A stretch of 64,000 nucleotides of DNA from contig CANFCK010000003.1 in NCBI GenBank assembly GCA_947445035.1, positions 186,001 through 250,000 of the forward strand, written 5' to 3'. A model generated the notes under the pieces. It ran no database searches and was not told where the DNA came from. It worked only from the letters and a program-made list of their open reading frames with translations. The translations under genes and the position numbers were made by a program. Shown here one piece after another: positions 23,999-33,290 of this stretch (position 1 is its first letter; each line of letters begins with the position of its first letter). The stretch is from Deltaproteobacteria bacterium. GTDB taxonomy: Bacteria; Myxococcota_A; UBA796; SXON01.

Positions 23999-25602
23999 TC
24001 AGCCTGTTTTTGGCCTGCAGCGAGCCACCCGTCCCAGTGCGCCCAAAAAACGCCCATCCCAACGTGCTCCTGATCAGCGTGGACACCCTCCGTGCCGACC
24101 ACACGAGCGCCTACGGATACGCGCGCGACACCACTCCGGTCCTCGACGCGCTCGCCGCTGAAGGAACGCGTTTCGACCTCGCGTTCAGCCAAGCCAACGA
24201 GAGCGCGTGGTCGCACGCCGCGCTCTTGACGGGCCGCTACGCCTCCGAGCTGGCGTCACCCGTTTACGCGACCTACGCCATCCCGACCGACGTCACCCTG
24301 GTTTCCGAGGCGCTCTCCGCCTATGGGTACGCTACCGCCGCCTTTTCAGCAGGGGGTCACGTCACCGCCGACTTCGGCTACGACCAGGGCTGGGACCTGT
24401 GGTCGGCCGAGCCCGGTTTTGGTTCTTTTTTCGACACCGGGCCCAAGGCGATCGACTGGGTCTCCAAGGTGCCGTCCGACAAACCCTGGTTCGCGTTTCT
24501 TCACGGCTACGACGCACACCGCCCGTACACGCGGCCCGGGCCGTGGAATCACCTCTACGCTGGCGGCGAAGGCTCCCCGCTGGCGGAAGCCCTGTGCAAG
24601 AATCCCTGCATCTCGGAGATGGTGCTCGGCGATGCCCTCTTGTTGGACGTCGTCCCCTCGTGGTTCGCCCACACCGGCGGGGACAACATCCTCGACCCCG
24701 AGAGCTACACCCGACTGGCGGCTGCCGCCCCGGACGCGCGCCGCGTAGCCGTGACCGCGGCCGACAAGCAGCACGTGCAGGATCACTACGATGGCGCCGT
24801 GCGCTATGCGGACACGATGCTGGGGCTTACGCTTACGCGGCTAAAAGCGCTCGGTGCGCTCGATGACACCGTGGTCATCGTCTTGTCGGACCACGGCGAG
24901 GACCTGCTCGACCACGGGTACATGAACCACCGGACGGGTTTGTTCGACTCGTGCACGCGCGTCCCCCTGGTGGTGTGGGGGCCGGGTTTTTCCGAAGGCG
25001 GCGTCGCTCCGGGGCTCGTGGACGGCCGCGATGTGGCGGCGACGATTCTGTCGGTGGCCGGCGCCTTGCCGCCAGCAGGCAGCGGCGGCCGGGACCTCCG
25101 TGCCGTGGCGCGGGGGGAACTTCCGGCCGACGCGGTGTTTGCCGAAGGGGTGATGGACATGCTCAGCGTACGCACCACGACACATCGTCTCGTCGCCAAG
25201 AATATATCCCTCATCGATCCTGGGCTCGCTGCGAGCCTGGCCGCGGAACCACTCGAGAGTTCAAAGTTCGAACTCTATGATCTGCGCTCTGACCCCGGAG
25301 AGCACACCGACATCCACTGGGAGGACCCCGCGACGACTGATACACTGCGTGGCCGGCTGGTGGACTGGCGAAGAAGTATCACCGTGGGTCAAAATGTATT
25401 GAGCCAGGATCAAGTGTCACCCGAGGTCGCCGCCGAGCTGCGCAAGCATGGGTATTGGGAGGTTCCGGGCGGGCACCCGGCGGCGCCAGCCGCGGTGCCG
25501 ACGCATGGGACCGCGGTGGGGAATCCACCCGAGGGGAGCACGCCCCGGCCTCAGCAGAAGGACGCCGCCTGCAACGAAAGGTTTCAGTTCGCGCCGGGGT
25601 GA
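23995..25602 (+). CDS. Sulfatase-like lipoprotein (alkaline phosphatase fold)
   Basis: 535 aa. Lipoprotein signal MISLFLAC (Cys8). Metal-binding opening NVLLISVDTLRADHTSAYGY (~23-42), nucleophile loop ESAWSHAALLTGRY, and second metal site LSDHGEDLLDHGYMNH. In true sulfatases the nucleophile loop reads C/S-x-P-S/A-R; here the aligned residues are S-A-W-S-H, so the position holds Ser, the usual Pro is Trp and the Arg is His. Formylglycine activation is therefore doubtful, and the enzyme may be a phosphatase, phosphotransferase or Ser-type sulfatase. Overlaps the EF-hand gene by 4 nt. The C-terminal ~60 residues are Pro/Gly-rich and outside the fold. Confidence 0.87.
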   Translation: MISLFLACSEPPVPVRPKNAHPNVLLISVDTLRADHTSAYGYARDTTPVLDALAAEGTRFDLAFSQANESAWSHAALLTGRYASELASPVYATYAIPTDVTLVSEALSAYGYATAAFSAGGHVTADFGYDQGWDLWSAEPGFGSFFDTGPKAIDWVSKVPSDKPWFAFLHGYDAHRPYTRPGPWNHLYAGGEGSPLAEALCKNPCISEMVLGDALLLDVVPSWFAHTGGDNILDPESYTRLAAAAPDARRVAVTAADKQHVQDHYDGAVRYADTMLGLTLTRLKALGALDDTVVIVLSDHGEDLLDHGYMNHRTGLFDSCTRVPLVVWGPGFSEGGVAPGLVDGRDVAATILSVAGALPPAGSGGRDLRAVARGELPADAVFAEGVMDMLSVRTTTHRLVAKNISLIDPGLAASLAAEPLESSKFELYDLRSDPGEHTDIHWEDPATTDTLRGRLVDWRRSITVGQNVLSQDQVSPEVAAELRKHGYWEVPGGHPAAPAAVPTHGTAVGNPPEGSTPRPQQKDAACNERFQFAPG

Positions 25603-25645
25603 GGGTCCTGGGCCGGGAACGCGTGGTCTGAGCGGCAGCGCCCGC

Positions 25646-26719
25646 CTACCTCCCCGCGAAGTGGTACTTCTCCTCTCCTGCGATCGGCGGAATCCGGTCC
25701 CGCGGCAAAAGGCAGGTGCGGACGTTCCACAGCTCGGGAAAAACTCGATAGGCGGTAGTCTGGTCCAGGTATTCGACGCCGGCGCTGCCGCCGCTGCCGA
25801 CGCGACGGCCGATGGTGCGCTCCACCATCCGCGCGTGCCGATGACGGAAGAGCACCGTCTGCTCCTCCAGCTCGACACACGTGTCGAGGAGCAGGCGCGG
25901 CCACGCCAGAAGCGGAAGGTGACGGTAACTTTCGATGAACACCAGAGCCGCCCGTGCCCGACGTGAAACCGGGTCGCTCGGGAGCAAGAACTCGCGGACC
26001 GCGGCAAGAGAACCTTCGACGCGGCCGCGGATCTTATCGGCGTCCACACCGTCCAAAACCGTGATCAGCTGATCGGCCCCCTCGCGTTGGTGCCGTTCGA
26101 CGCGCGCGTAGTATTCGAGGAGGAAGCGCGCCACGACCTCAGCGTCCCCGGGATCGCCGGGGGAGCTGCCCATGATCGGCGTGCGGCCCAGCCAGGCCAG
26201 AAGCGCCTCGCGCAGGTGGGTCTCGGCGATGGTGGCTTCGAGCCGATCCGCCACCGCCTTCCCAGCCGGAGAGTGCGTCTGGCTGCGGATGTGCTCGATG
26301 GGATCGGTGCCAGCGTACTTGACACGACGCTCAGGCGTCAAGCCGAGGAGGATCTCGAACTCCCGCATTTGAAAGCTTTGAAATCCGCTTGACGGAACGA
26401 GCTTGTCCCGAAAGTCGAGGAAGTCCTGGGGGGGAAGCGTCTCCATGACCGCAAACTGGTCCACACACAGCCGCAGAATCGCGTTGACCCGCCCCAAGTG
26501 ATGTACGACGAACGGCACCTGTTCTTCCGGAAGGTGCGGCGCCGCAAGGTGATCGCGCGCCAGACGAAGCTGGGAAAGCGTGAGCTTGAACCAAAGTTCG
26601 TAAACCTGGTGCACGATGATGAAGTGCAGTTCGTCCGGGGCCGGTGCGTCGTTGAGCCCGTTCTGACACGACAGCAGTTCCGGCAGGTGCAGGTAGTCCC
26701 AGTACGTCGGAGCAGGCAT
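25646..26719 (-). CDS. kynA: Tryptophan 2,3-dioxygenase
   Basis: 357 aa heme protein that opens the indole ring of L-tryptophan to N-formylkynurenine. Family signatures are plain: FIIVHQVYELWFKL (~33-46, substrate-site His), SSGFQSFQMREFEILLG, and the heme-ligand block FRHRHARMVERTIGRR followed by GSGGSAGVEYL. Slightly longer than the common ~280-aa form, in line with some bacterial homologues. No other kynurenine genes are nearby, so its role (tryptophan breakdown or NAD supply) is open. ATG 26719 matches the family N-terminus; a much longer upstream extension runs antisense to the next gene. Converges with the sulfatase-like gene. Confidence 0.93.
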   Translation of the reverse strand: MPAPTYWDYLHLPELLSCQNGLNDAPAPDELHFIIVHQVYELWFKLTLSQLRLARDHLAAPHLPEEQVPFVVHHLGRVNAILRLCVDQFAVMETLPPQDFLDFRDKLVPSSGFQSFQMREFEILLGLTPERRVKYAGTDPIEHIRSQTHSPAGKAVADRLEATIAETHLREALLAWLGRTPIMGSSPGDPGDAEVVARFLLEYYARVERHQREGADQLITVLDGVDADKIRGRVEGSLAAVREFLLPSDPVSRRARAALVFIESYRHLPLLAWPRLLLDTCVELEEQTVLFRHRHARMVERTIGRRVGSGGSAGVEYLDQTTAYRVFPELWNVRTCLLPRDRIPPIAGEEKYHFAGR

Positions 26720-26749
26720 CCGGCCAGCTAACCCGGTTACGCTCGGCCC

Positions 26750-27496
26750 ATGCGCGTGCTCCTCCCACTCTTCCTCACGGGCTGCGCCACGACTCCGTGG
26801 GGCACCTGGGCCTTCACACTCGAACTGACGGCGCCCGTCGGCGACGAGTGCGCCACCGAGATCAACCACAACTTCACCGGTGCGCATCCCGCGCTGGTTT
26901 CGACCCCGACCGACGAGAGTTGGACGGCGTCGTCTGAGGAATCGGCAAGCAGCCAACTGTTCTTCGGCCGGATTGACGCCTACGGCCAGGGTTCGATGCT
27001 CATCGTCGGCACCGAAGCCCTCCCCGGCATCCACAACGAAGACGGGAGTTGGACATTTGGGTGGACGGGCGAAGAAGAGAGCGACGCCACAGCCACCCAC
27101 GCCTCCGGGTACGACTACAGCGTGCACGCCGAAAACAGCCAGAGCCTCCGCCTCAAGGGCACCTTCAACAATGAAATCTTCACCGGGAACTACCTGCCGA
27201 ACTCGCAGGCGGTCTCCACCTGGGGCGAATCCGACACCTGGGCCGACGAAGCTGCGGTGTACGTGGGAGACAACGGGGAAGCTCCCGTTGGGGCCTATCT
27301 TTTTCTCACCGATGCCGCCGGGGCCGAGATCCCGGCGAACAACGGGCGGGCGGTCTACGATTGTGACACCGCAGGGTGCACTCTTTCGGTCGAATCGACG
27401 TGCACCTACGCCTACGCCATTTCGGGTCAGCTCACCGAATTCACGGCCGACGACGCCGCGTGGACCGAGGACGCCGGGCAACCGGCGGGGCTGTAG
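26750..27496 (+). CDS. Lipoprotein of unknown function, 248 aa
   Basis: Lipoprotein signal MRVLLPLFLTGC (Cys12). The mature part is acidic, Thr/Ser-rich and beta-rich, with Cys pairs (DEC; DCDTAGC; STC) but no motif I recognise. It is divergent from kynA (30 nt between starts) and its TAG shares one base with the GTG of the FadL-like gene, so translation is coupled. An outer-membrane partner of that porin is a reasonable inference only. Confidence 0.75.
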   Translation: MRVLLPLFLTGCATTPWGTWAFTLELTAPVGDECATEINHNFTGAHPALVSTPTDESWTASSEESASSQLFFGRIDAYGQGSMLIVGTEALPGIHNEDGSWTFGWTGEEESDATATHASGYDYSVHAENSQSLRLKGTFNNEIFTGNYLPNSQAVSTWGESDTWADEAAVYVGDNGEAPVGAYLFLTDAAGAEIPANNGRAVYDCDTAGCTLSVESTCTYAYAISGQLTEFTADDAAWTEDAGQPAGL

Positions 27497-28905
27497 TGCT
27501 GTTGGCACTCGTGTCCCTCGCGCAGCCCGCGGGCTTCACCCTGGTGGACTCGGGTGTGCGCGGGCAAGGACGTGCAGGGGCGTTTGTCGCGGGAGCGGAT
27601 GACATCAGCGCCCAGTGGTACAACCCGGCGGCGCTTTCGTCGATGCAGGGCACGAGTGTCAAGTTCGACCTGTGGGCGACCCAGCAGACGGTCGAGTTCG
27701 ACCGCGAGGATATTTTAGGCGTCAACCCGTTCAACCCGGTGGAGAGCGCGGCGTCGCCGGTGCTCGAGCCAGCTGGCGGGTTGGTCACTGGTTTGGGCGG
27801 GGTACACAAGGCCCTCGAAAACACGACTCTCGCCGTGGGGGTGATGGTGCCCACGGGCTCGGACTATGCGTACCCTGCCGATGGCGCCCAACGCTACGCG
27901 ATCATCGACTCTGCCATCCGCCAACTCTACGTTGGGCCCAGTGTCGCGCAACGCTTCACCCGTTGGCTGTCGGTGGGCGCGGGACTACAGTACACCTTCC
28001 TTCATGCCGATCAGTCGTTGGTCGCGACGCTCTGCAACAGCGCCGATCCCGACGCTTGCGGAAGTGACACCCCCACCGATGACGTGGTCCTGGACATCGC
28101 CGCCACCGACCCGTTTGCGATGACGTGGAACGCCGGCGTTTTGCTGACGCCGATTCCGGCCTTGGCCATTGGCTTGTCCGTTCAGCCCGGGGTGTCGTTT
28201 GCAGCCGGCGGCGCCACCACCGCGACCCTGTCTGAGGACAACGGGACCGTACGACCCTACCTCACCGACGCCAGCTTCACCGACGAGGATGCGACGCTCG
28301 AGGTCGAGCTTCCGTGGACCGTGCGCGGGGGGGTGCAGGTGACGCCCGTACCCGCCGTCCGCGTGGAGTTGGCCGGCACCTGGACCGGCTGGTCAGCGAC
28401 CGACGCCCTGGTGGTGACCGACCTCGACCTGACGCTGACCGGCACCGAGGACGGCCCCCTTCAGGGTGCAGACATCGTGGTCACCGATGATGTCTCATTG
28501 CCGACGGGGTTCGTGGACACCTGGAGCCTGCGCCTCGGCGGCGAGTGGGACGCCCATTCCGCGGTGACGGTGCGAGCTGGCGTGTACCGCGAGACCGGCG
28601 CCACCCCCGACGGGATGGCGAATCCGAGCGTGCCGGACGCGGACAAGGGCGGCGCCGCCCTCGGGCTGACGGTGCGCCTCGGCCCGCACCTGAGCCTCGA
28701 TGCCAGCGGCATGTACACGGCGTGGATCGACCGGGGAGTGACCACCTCGGCCTACGCCCAGCCCGCGCTCAACGTCGACTACGGCGATTCGTTCCGCACC
28801 ACCGTGGGCGCCGGACGCGTCATCGGCAACGGGTCCTACCGATCATCGGCGTGGGTGGCGGGCCTCGGCGTGGGCTGGCAGTTCGGCGGGCGCGATGGAC
28901 GCTGA
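27496..28905 (+). CDS. FadL/OmpP1-type outer membrane transport protein
   Basis: 469 aa. After a short signal (MLLALVSLAQPA) the mature N-terminus has the family pattern GRAGAFVAGADDISAQWYNPAALS, which in FadL forms the hatch region; the rest alternates beta strands and ends with a Trp/Phe strand (GLGVGWQFGGRDGR). FadL proteins carry hydrophobic compounds such as fatty acids across the outer membrane by lateral diffusion. The start is the GTG at 27496 overlapping the previous stop; an upstream reading in this frame crosses the lipoprotein. The 3' end overlaps the ABC permease start by 11 nt. Confidence 0.88.
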   Translation: MLLALVSLAQPAGFTLVDSGVRGQGRAGAFVAGADDISAQWYNPAALSSMQGTSVKFDLWATQQTVEFDREDILGVNPFNPVESAASPVLEPAGGLVTGLGGVHKALENTTLAVGVMVPTGSDYAYPADGAQRYAIIDSAIRQLYVGPSVAQRFTRWLSVGAGLQYTFLHADQSLVATLCNSADPDACGSDTPTDDVVLDIAATDPFAMTWNAGVLLTPIPALAIGLSVQPGVSFAAGGATTATLSEDNGTVRPYLTDASFTDEDATLEVELPWTVRGGVQVTPVPAVRVELAGTWTGWSATDALVVTDLDLTLTGTEDGPLQGADIVVTDDVSLPTGFVDTWSLRLGGEWDAHSAVTVRAGVYRETGATPDGMANPSVPDADKGGAALGLTVRLGPHLSLDASGMYTAWIDRGVTTSAYAQPALNVDYGDSFRTTVGAGRVIGNGSYRSSAWVAGLGVGWQFGGRDGR

Positions 28906-29767
28906 GCTTGCGGCCAATCCGGGGATCGCGCTGACCCGGCCGGTGGCGCCTGCGACCGCGCCGCCATCAGCACTCGCCGAGCTACGCGCGCTCTGGGACG
29001 CCCGCCGGCTTTTCTGGGCGCTGACACAAAACGACCTGCGGGTGCGCTACCTCGGCAGCAGCATCGGATTGTTCTGGGCGGTGGTGAATCCAATCCTGGA
29101 AGTTGCCACCTATACGCTGGTGTTCCATGTCCTGCTCAACGTGCGCTTCCACACCGGACAGACCACCGGCCAATATGTTCTGTACCTGTTGTGTGGAACC
29201 GTGGCGTGGAGCGGGTTCGCCGACGGGCTTTTGCGGGGGACGACATCGATCACCAACCACGCCCACCTGATTCGCAAGGTCAACTTCCCCGCGGTGGTGC
29301 TTCCCGCACAGGCGATGGCCTCGTCGTTGATCAACCAACTGTTCCGGACGGCGGTGCTCCTGATGGCGTGTGTGCTCATCGGCGATGGGTTGAGCTGGCA
29401 CGCGTTGTTGCTGCTCCCGTTCGTGGTGGCACAAACACTCTTCGGCTTGGGGCTGGGCCTCCTGTTTTCAGTGCTCAACGTGTATTTCCGGGACGTGGGA
29501 CACTGGGTTACCGCCGGCCTGATGATCGGCATGTTCGTGACACCGGTAATGTACCCGGCCTCCGCCTACCCGCGTGAGTTGTTCCTGCTTTTGTATCCCA
29601 ACCCGATGGCCCAATATATCGGCATCTACCAGAACCTGCTGCTCGGACACAGCCTCCCGGCGGCGCTCACGTCTGTCATCTACTCTTTCGTGGCGGCGGG
29701 TCTCGCGCTGGCGGTCGGCGCAAGCGTGTTTGCACACAATCGGAAGAAGTTCGCCGATCTGGTATGA
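28895..29767 (+). CDS. ABC-2 type polysaccharide export permease
   Basis: 290 aa with six membrane segments and the amphipathic N-terminal helix (LFWALTQNDLRVRYLGSSIGLFWAVVNP) typical of Wzm/TagG/KpsM permeases that export O-antigen, teichoic acid or capsule precursors. It overlaps the FadL gene by 11 nt. The matching nucleotide-binding subunit (Wzt/TagH type) is normally adjacent but is absent here: the next gene is on the opposite strand. The ATPase must be encoded elsewhere or is shared. Polymer unknown; KDO synthesis and acyltransferase genes in the window point to envelope glycans in general. Confidence 0.87.
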   Translation: MDAELAANPGIALTRPVAPATAPPSALAELRALWDARRLFWALTQNDLRVRYLGSSIGLFWAVVNPILEVATYTLVFHVLLNVRFHTGQTTGQYVLYLLCGTVAWSGFADGLLRGTTSITNHAHLIRKVNFPAVVLPAQAMASSLINQLFRTAVLLMACVLIGDGLSWHALLLLPFVVAQTLFGLGLGLLFSVLNVYFRDVGHWVTAGLMIGMFVTPVMYPASAYPRELFLLLYPNPMAQYIGIYQNLLLGHSLPAALTSVIYSFVAAGLALAVGASVFAHNRKKFADLV

Positions 29768-29854
29768 AATGTGAAGCGGGGAGGCGGCCCACCTCGTGAG
29801 TTCCTGGCCTCCGCACCCGCGGCGGCGCGGCGGCGCGGCGCGTCCCCGCGACGG

Positions 29855-30589
29855 CTACTTCCGCGAGCGGCTGACCTCGTCCACCTGGCTTTCGAGCGAG
29901 CTCACGTCCATGCCGAGCAACTTCATCCGTTCGAGCAGGAGCTTGCTGTCGACGAGGTAGGCCACGACCTCGGTGTTCGGGGGCATGCGGTCGCTCACAG
30001 TCGGGACCGCGGCCGCGTGGGCAGCGAGCTTCGACGCGAGTTCCTTGACCTTGGGGTCGGGCGAGGCGAGCGCAGCCTCGGCCTGGGCGTTCCACAACGT
30101 CGGTGCGAGCTGGAGGTGACGCAGCAGCCGCGTCGCGCCGCGTGGGGCGCCCGAAACCGGCTGGGCGGAGATCGGTGAGGCCTCGGTTTCCCCCCCGACC
30201 ACCCCGCCACTGCCGGTCACACCGCCGCTCGAGCCGCCGCCGCCCGACGTTCCGCCCTCACCGGACGTCCCCCCGTCTCCGCCCCCGCCGCCCGAGCTCG
30301 GCAAGTTCTCCTGGCTGCCTTGTGTGCCGGGACCGGCGCCCGCCATGCCCGAGGATGCGTTGCCAAGTCCCGGTGAGGCGCTACCCCCGCCCTGCCCTTC
30401 GCTCCCCTGGGCGGCGCCGCCCCCCTGCTCGCCCGAACCGGATTTCCCCCCGCTCACCCCAGTAGACCCACCCTGCTTCTGGCCCCCGGACACACCCACT
30501 GCGAGCGAGTTGTTCGGCGAAAGGTAGACGACCGAGCCGCCGACGAGCACCCCTGCGAGAAACACCGAGATCATCCGGTCTGCGTTCAT
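29855..30589 (-). CDS. Gly/Ser-rich membrane-anchored protein
   Basis: 244 aa. One N-terminal helix (MISVFLAGVLVGGSVVYL) acts as membrane anchor or signal. Residues ~32-135 are low-complexity Gly/Ser/Gln with several short GGxSG repeats, followed by a charged helical C-terminal domain of ~100 residues (LLRHLQLAPTLW.., LLLERMKLLGMDVSSLESQVDEV) that could oligomerise. I used ATG 30589; ATG 30574 is equally possible. It is divergent from the TolC-like gene with almost no gap. Function unknown; an envelope-spanning linker is a guess. Confidence 0.72.
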   Translation of the reverse strand: MNADRMISVFLAGVLVGGSVVYLSPNNSLAVGVSGGQKQGGSTGVSGGKSGSGEQGGGAAQGSEGQGGGSASPGLGNASSGMAGAGPGTQGSQENLPSSGGGGGDGGTSGEGGTSGGGGSSGGVTGSGGVVGGETEASPISAQPVSGAPRGATRLLRHLQLAPTLWNAQAEAALASPDPKVKELASKLAAHAAAVPTVSDRMPPNTEVVAYLVDSKLLLERMKLLGMDVSSLESQVDEVSRSRK

Positions 30590-30605
30590 GGGCCCACGAT
30601 ATTCA

Positions 30606-31871
30606 ATGTTAGCCGTCGCGGCGATGTCGCTCGCGCTGTTGTTGCTGGTCATCGCCCCGATTCGGGCCGCAGATGCGCCGATCGATCTCGCGGCCGCCTT
30701 GGATCGCGCGCTTGCCGATGGCATCGATGCCGAGGAGGCCGCGCTCGCCCGAACCGCCGCCGCGAGCACGCTGTCCCGCCAGAAGCAGGCAGGGTTTCCG
30801 GCGCTTGGCGGGTGGGCGGCCGCTTCTGCTGGGACTGCGCAAGGCCCGGAGGCCAGCGCGGGGCTGAGCGCCGACATGACGTTGTACGGCGGCGGCTCGA
30901 TCCGCGCCGGGGTGGCGCGCGCGCGCGCCCAGCTCGCCGCCGCCGAGGCTGGGGTTGAGCGGATGCAGCAGGACCTGCATCTTGCGCTGGCGACCACGAT
31001 GCTGGAGCTTGCCGCGGCCAGGGCCCAGGTTGTGGCCGCAGGCTCGACGCTCGCGGCCGAAGAGGCCCTCGAAAAGCGCATCCGCAGCGGCGTCGACGTC
31101 GGCGCCCGCACCCGGGCCGACGCCCTGCAGCAGACCGCAGCGGCCGCCCGCGCGCGCTCTGCCCTGGTCGCTGCCGAGCGCATCGCGGCGCTCACGGAGC
31201 TCTCGCTGATCCAGACCCTGCGGCTCGACCCGCGGCGGGACTGGCCTTTCGCACCGCCAACCCGCGGGCCGGAGCTGGACGTCGGGGGGGTGGACGCGCT
31301 CCTTGTGCGCGCCGATGCCGAACTGCCAGAGCTCGCCGTGCTGCGCTGCGGCGTGGAAGCGGCCGACGCCGAGGTGGTCACCGCCCGCGCTGGCGGGCTG
31401 CCCAGCGTCGGCCTGGGGCTGGACGCCGGCTCCTCGCTGGCCGCCGACGGAGGTGCCGCAGCCGGCACGCAGTTCACGGACAACGTAGCGGCGACCGCCA
31501 GCGTCGGCATCACGGTTCCGATCTACGGCAGGGGCGCCACCCGGGACGCCGTCGCCCAGGCCACGATCGCGCGTGACCGGGCCGCTCTGGCCCTCGCCTC
31601 AGGGCGCGAATCGGCCGCAATCCAGGTGCGCGCGGCGCTCATCGACCTGCGGGCGGCAGCCGCATCGCTCGACGCGGCTCGGGCCCGAGACGAAGCCAGC
31701 GCCGCGGCGGTGGTGGTGGTGCGAGATCGCTACGAAGCAGGCGCCGCCGTGCTCTCGGAGCTGCTGACCGCGCGGGCGGACCTCGCCGACGCCCAGCGCG
31801 CACGCATCGCAGCGGACGCCGAGGAGCTGCGCGCCCGGTTCGCACTGGCCTGGGCGGTCGGCGGGCTGTAG
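30606..31871 (+). CDS. TolC-family outer membrane efflux protein
   Basis: About 421 aa with a signal peptide (MLAVAAMSLALLLLVIAPIRAA). The mature protein has two similar halves of long Ala/Arg-rich helices, as in OEP/TolC domains: ALDRALADGIDAEEAAL..ASTLSRQKQAGFP and the repeat motif ARARAQLAAAEAGVERMQQDLHL in half one, and a matching PIYGRGATRDAVAQATIARDR in half two. These trimeric channels complete tripartite efflux or type I secretion; no inner-membrane partner is in the window. An ATG at 30588 is possible but would overlap the divergent start, so 30606 is preferred. Confidence 0.85.
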   Translation: MLAVAAMSLALLLLVIAPIRAADAPIDLAAALDRALADGIDAEEAALARTAAASTLSRQKQAGFPALGGWAAASAGTAQGPEASAGLSADMTLYGGGSIRAGVARARAQLAAAEAGVERMQQDLHLALATTMLELAAARAQVVAAGSTLAAEEALEKRIRSGVDVGARTRADALQQTAAAARARSALVAAERIAALTELSLIQTLRLDPRRDWPFAPPTRGPELDVGGVDALLVRADAELPELAVLRCGVEAADAEVVTARAGGLPSVGLGLDAGSSLAADGGAAAGTQFTDNVAATASVGITVPIYGRGATRDAVAQATIARDRAALALASGRESAAIQVRAALIDLRAAAASLDAARARDEASAAAVVVVRDRYEAGAAVLSELLTARADLADAQRARIAADAEELRARFALAWAVGGL

Positions 31872-31928
31872 GCCGAAGTCGGGCGGCCCTCCGTACGCGA
31901 GGTTACGCGCCGCCCCACGGGAGGCCCC

Positions 31929-33290
31929 ATGGCCGGCATCTACGACAGCATCCTCGACGCGATTGGCAACACCCCGCTGGTGCGGCTGCACAACGTCGGG
32001 AAGGACACCGGCTGCGAGCTCTTGGTCAAGTGCGAATACCTCAACGCGGGCGGGTCGGTGAAGGACCGCATCGGCCGGCGCATGGTGCTGGAAGCGGAGA
32101 AGTCCGGTAGGATCAAGCCGGGAGATACCCTGATCGAGCCGACCAGCGGCAACACCGGCATCGGCATGGCGCTGGCCGCAGCGGTGCGCGGATACCGCAT
32201 GGTCATCACCATGCCCGAGAAGATGAGCCGCGAAAAGCAGGTGGTGCTCGAGGCGCTGGGCGCGGAGATCATCCGCACCCCGACCGAGGCGGCCTGGGAT
32301 GCACCGGAGAGTCACATCGGCGTGGCGATCCATCTCCAAAAACTTCTTCCAAACGCACATATCCTCGATCAGTATGCCAACCCCGACAACCCGATGGCCC
32401 ACTATGAAGGCACCGGCGCCGAGATCGTGGAGCAGACCGGCGGACGCTTGGACTACCTCGTGCTCACCGCCGGCACCGGCGGGACGCTGACCGGCACCGC
32501 ACGCCGCGTGAAAGAGGCCATTCCCGGCGTGAAGATCGTGGGCGTCGACCCCGTCGGCTCGATCCTTGCGGGTCCCAGTGCCATCGGCAGCTACAAGATC
32601 GAGGGCATCGGGTACGACTTCATCCCCAACGTGCTCGACGCTGGGCTGGTAGACGAGTGGATCAAGACCGAGGATGGCCCTAGCTTTCGCATGGCGCGGC
32701 GCCTGATCCGCAAGGAGGGCCTTTTGGTCGGCGGCAGTACCGGCTCAGCGGTCTGGGCGGCCGTGGAGGTGGCAAAGCGGGTGGGTCCGGGAAAGCGGAT
32801 CGTGACGCTCGCGGCCGACGGCGTCCGCAACTACATGACCAAGTTCCTCGACGACGGCTGGATGCGCCAGAACGGCTTCACCGAGCGGAGCTGGGAGTCG
32901 GCGAGCGTGGCGGAGCTTTTGCGCTATCTCCCCCGGCGCGAGCTCATCTCGGCCGACGCCGGGCTCACGGTCGCCGAGGCGGTGCGCACGATGAAGGCGC
33001 ATGGGATCAGCCAACTACCCGTACTCGAGGAGGGGCGGCTCATCGGCATCCTAACCGAGTCCGACGTGCTCGGAAAGCTGGTGGACGGGCGCGCCAACCT
33101 CAACAGTCACGTGGCCGAAGTGATGTTCCGCAACGTGCGGACGGTCCAGGACAGCGACGACGCCGCGACTCTGACCCGCGTTTTCGCGGACGGCATGGCC
33201 GCGGTGGTCGTGGACGACAATCGCATCGTGATCGGCCTGTTGACCAAGCTCGATCTGGTCGACTACCTCACCAAGCGGCCCGCTACCTGA
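31929..33290 (+). CDS. cbs: Cystathionine beta-synthase
   Basis: 453 aa. The PLP domain shows NTPLVRL, the Schiff-base Lys45 in GGSVKDR, the phosphate/substrate loop EPTSGNTGIG (~73-82) and GTGGTLTGTAR. Two CBS (Bateman) repeats occupy ~335-450 (VAEAVRTMKAHGISQLPVLEEG; DSDDAATLTRVFADGMAAVVV), the layout of eukaryote-like cystathionine beta-synthase rather than plain cysteine synthase. It condenses serine with homocysteine in transsulfuration. No N-terminal heme-binding region is present. ATG 31929 follows an AGG-rich leader. The 3' end overlaps the convergent GT-C-like gene by 8 nt. Confidence 0.92.
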   Translation: MAGIYDSILDAIGNTPLVRLHNVGKDTGCELLVKCEYLNAGGSVKDRIGRRMVLEAEKSGRIKPGDTLIEPTSGNTGIGMALAAAVRGYRMVITMPEKMSREKQVVLEALGAEIIRTPTEAAWDAPESHIGVAIHLQKLLPNAHILDQYANPDNPMAHYEGTGAEIVEQTGGRLDYLVLTAGTGGTLTGTARRVKEAIPGVKIVGVDPVGSILAGPSAIGSYKIEGIGYDFIPNVLDAGLVDEWIKTEDGPSFRMARRLIRKEGLLVGGSTGSAVWAAVEVAKRVGPGKRIVTLAADGVRNYMTKFLDDGWMRQNGFTERSWESASVAELLRYLPRRELISADAGLTVAEAVRTMKAHGISQLPVLEEGRLIGILTESDVLGKLVDGRANLNSHVAEVMFRNVRTVQDSDDAATLTRVFADGMAAVVVDDNRIVIGLLTKLDLVDYLTKRPAT

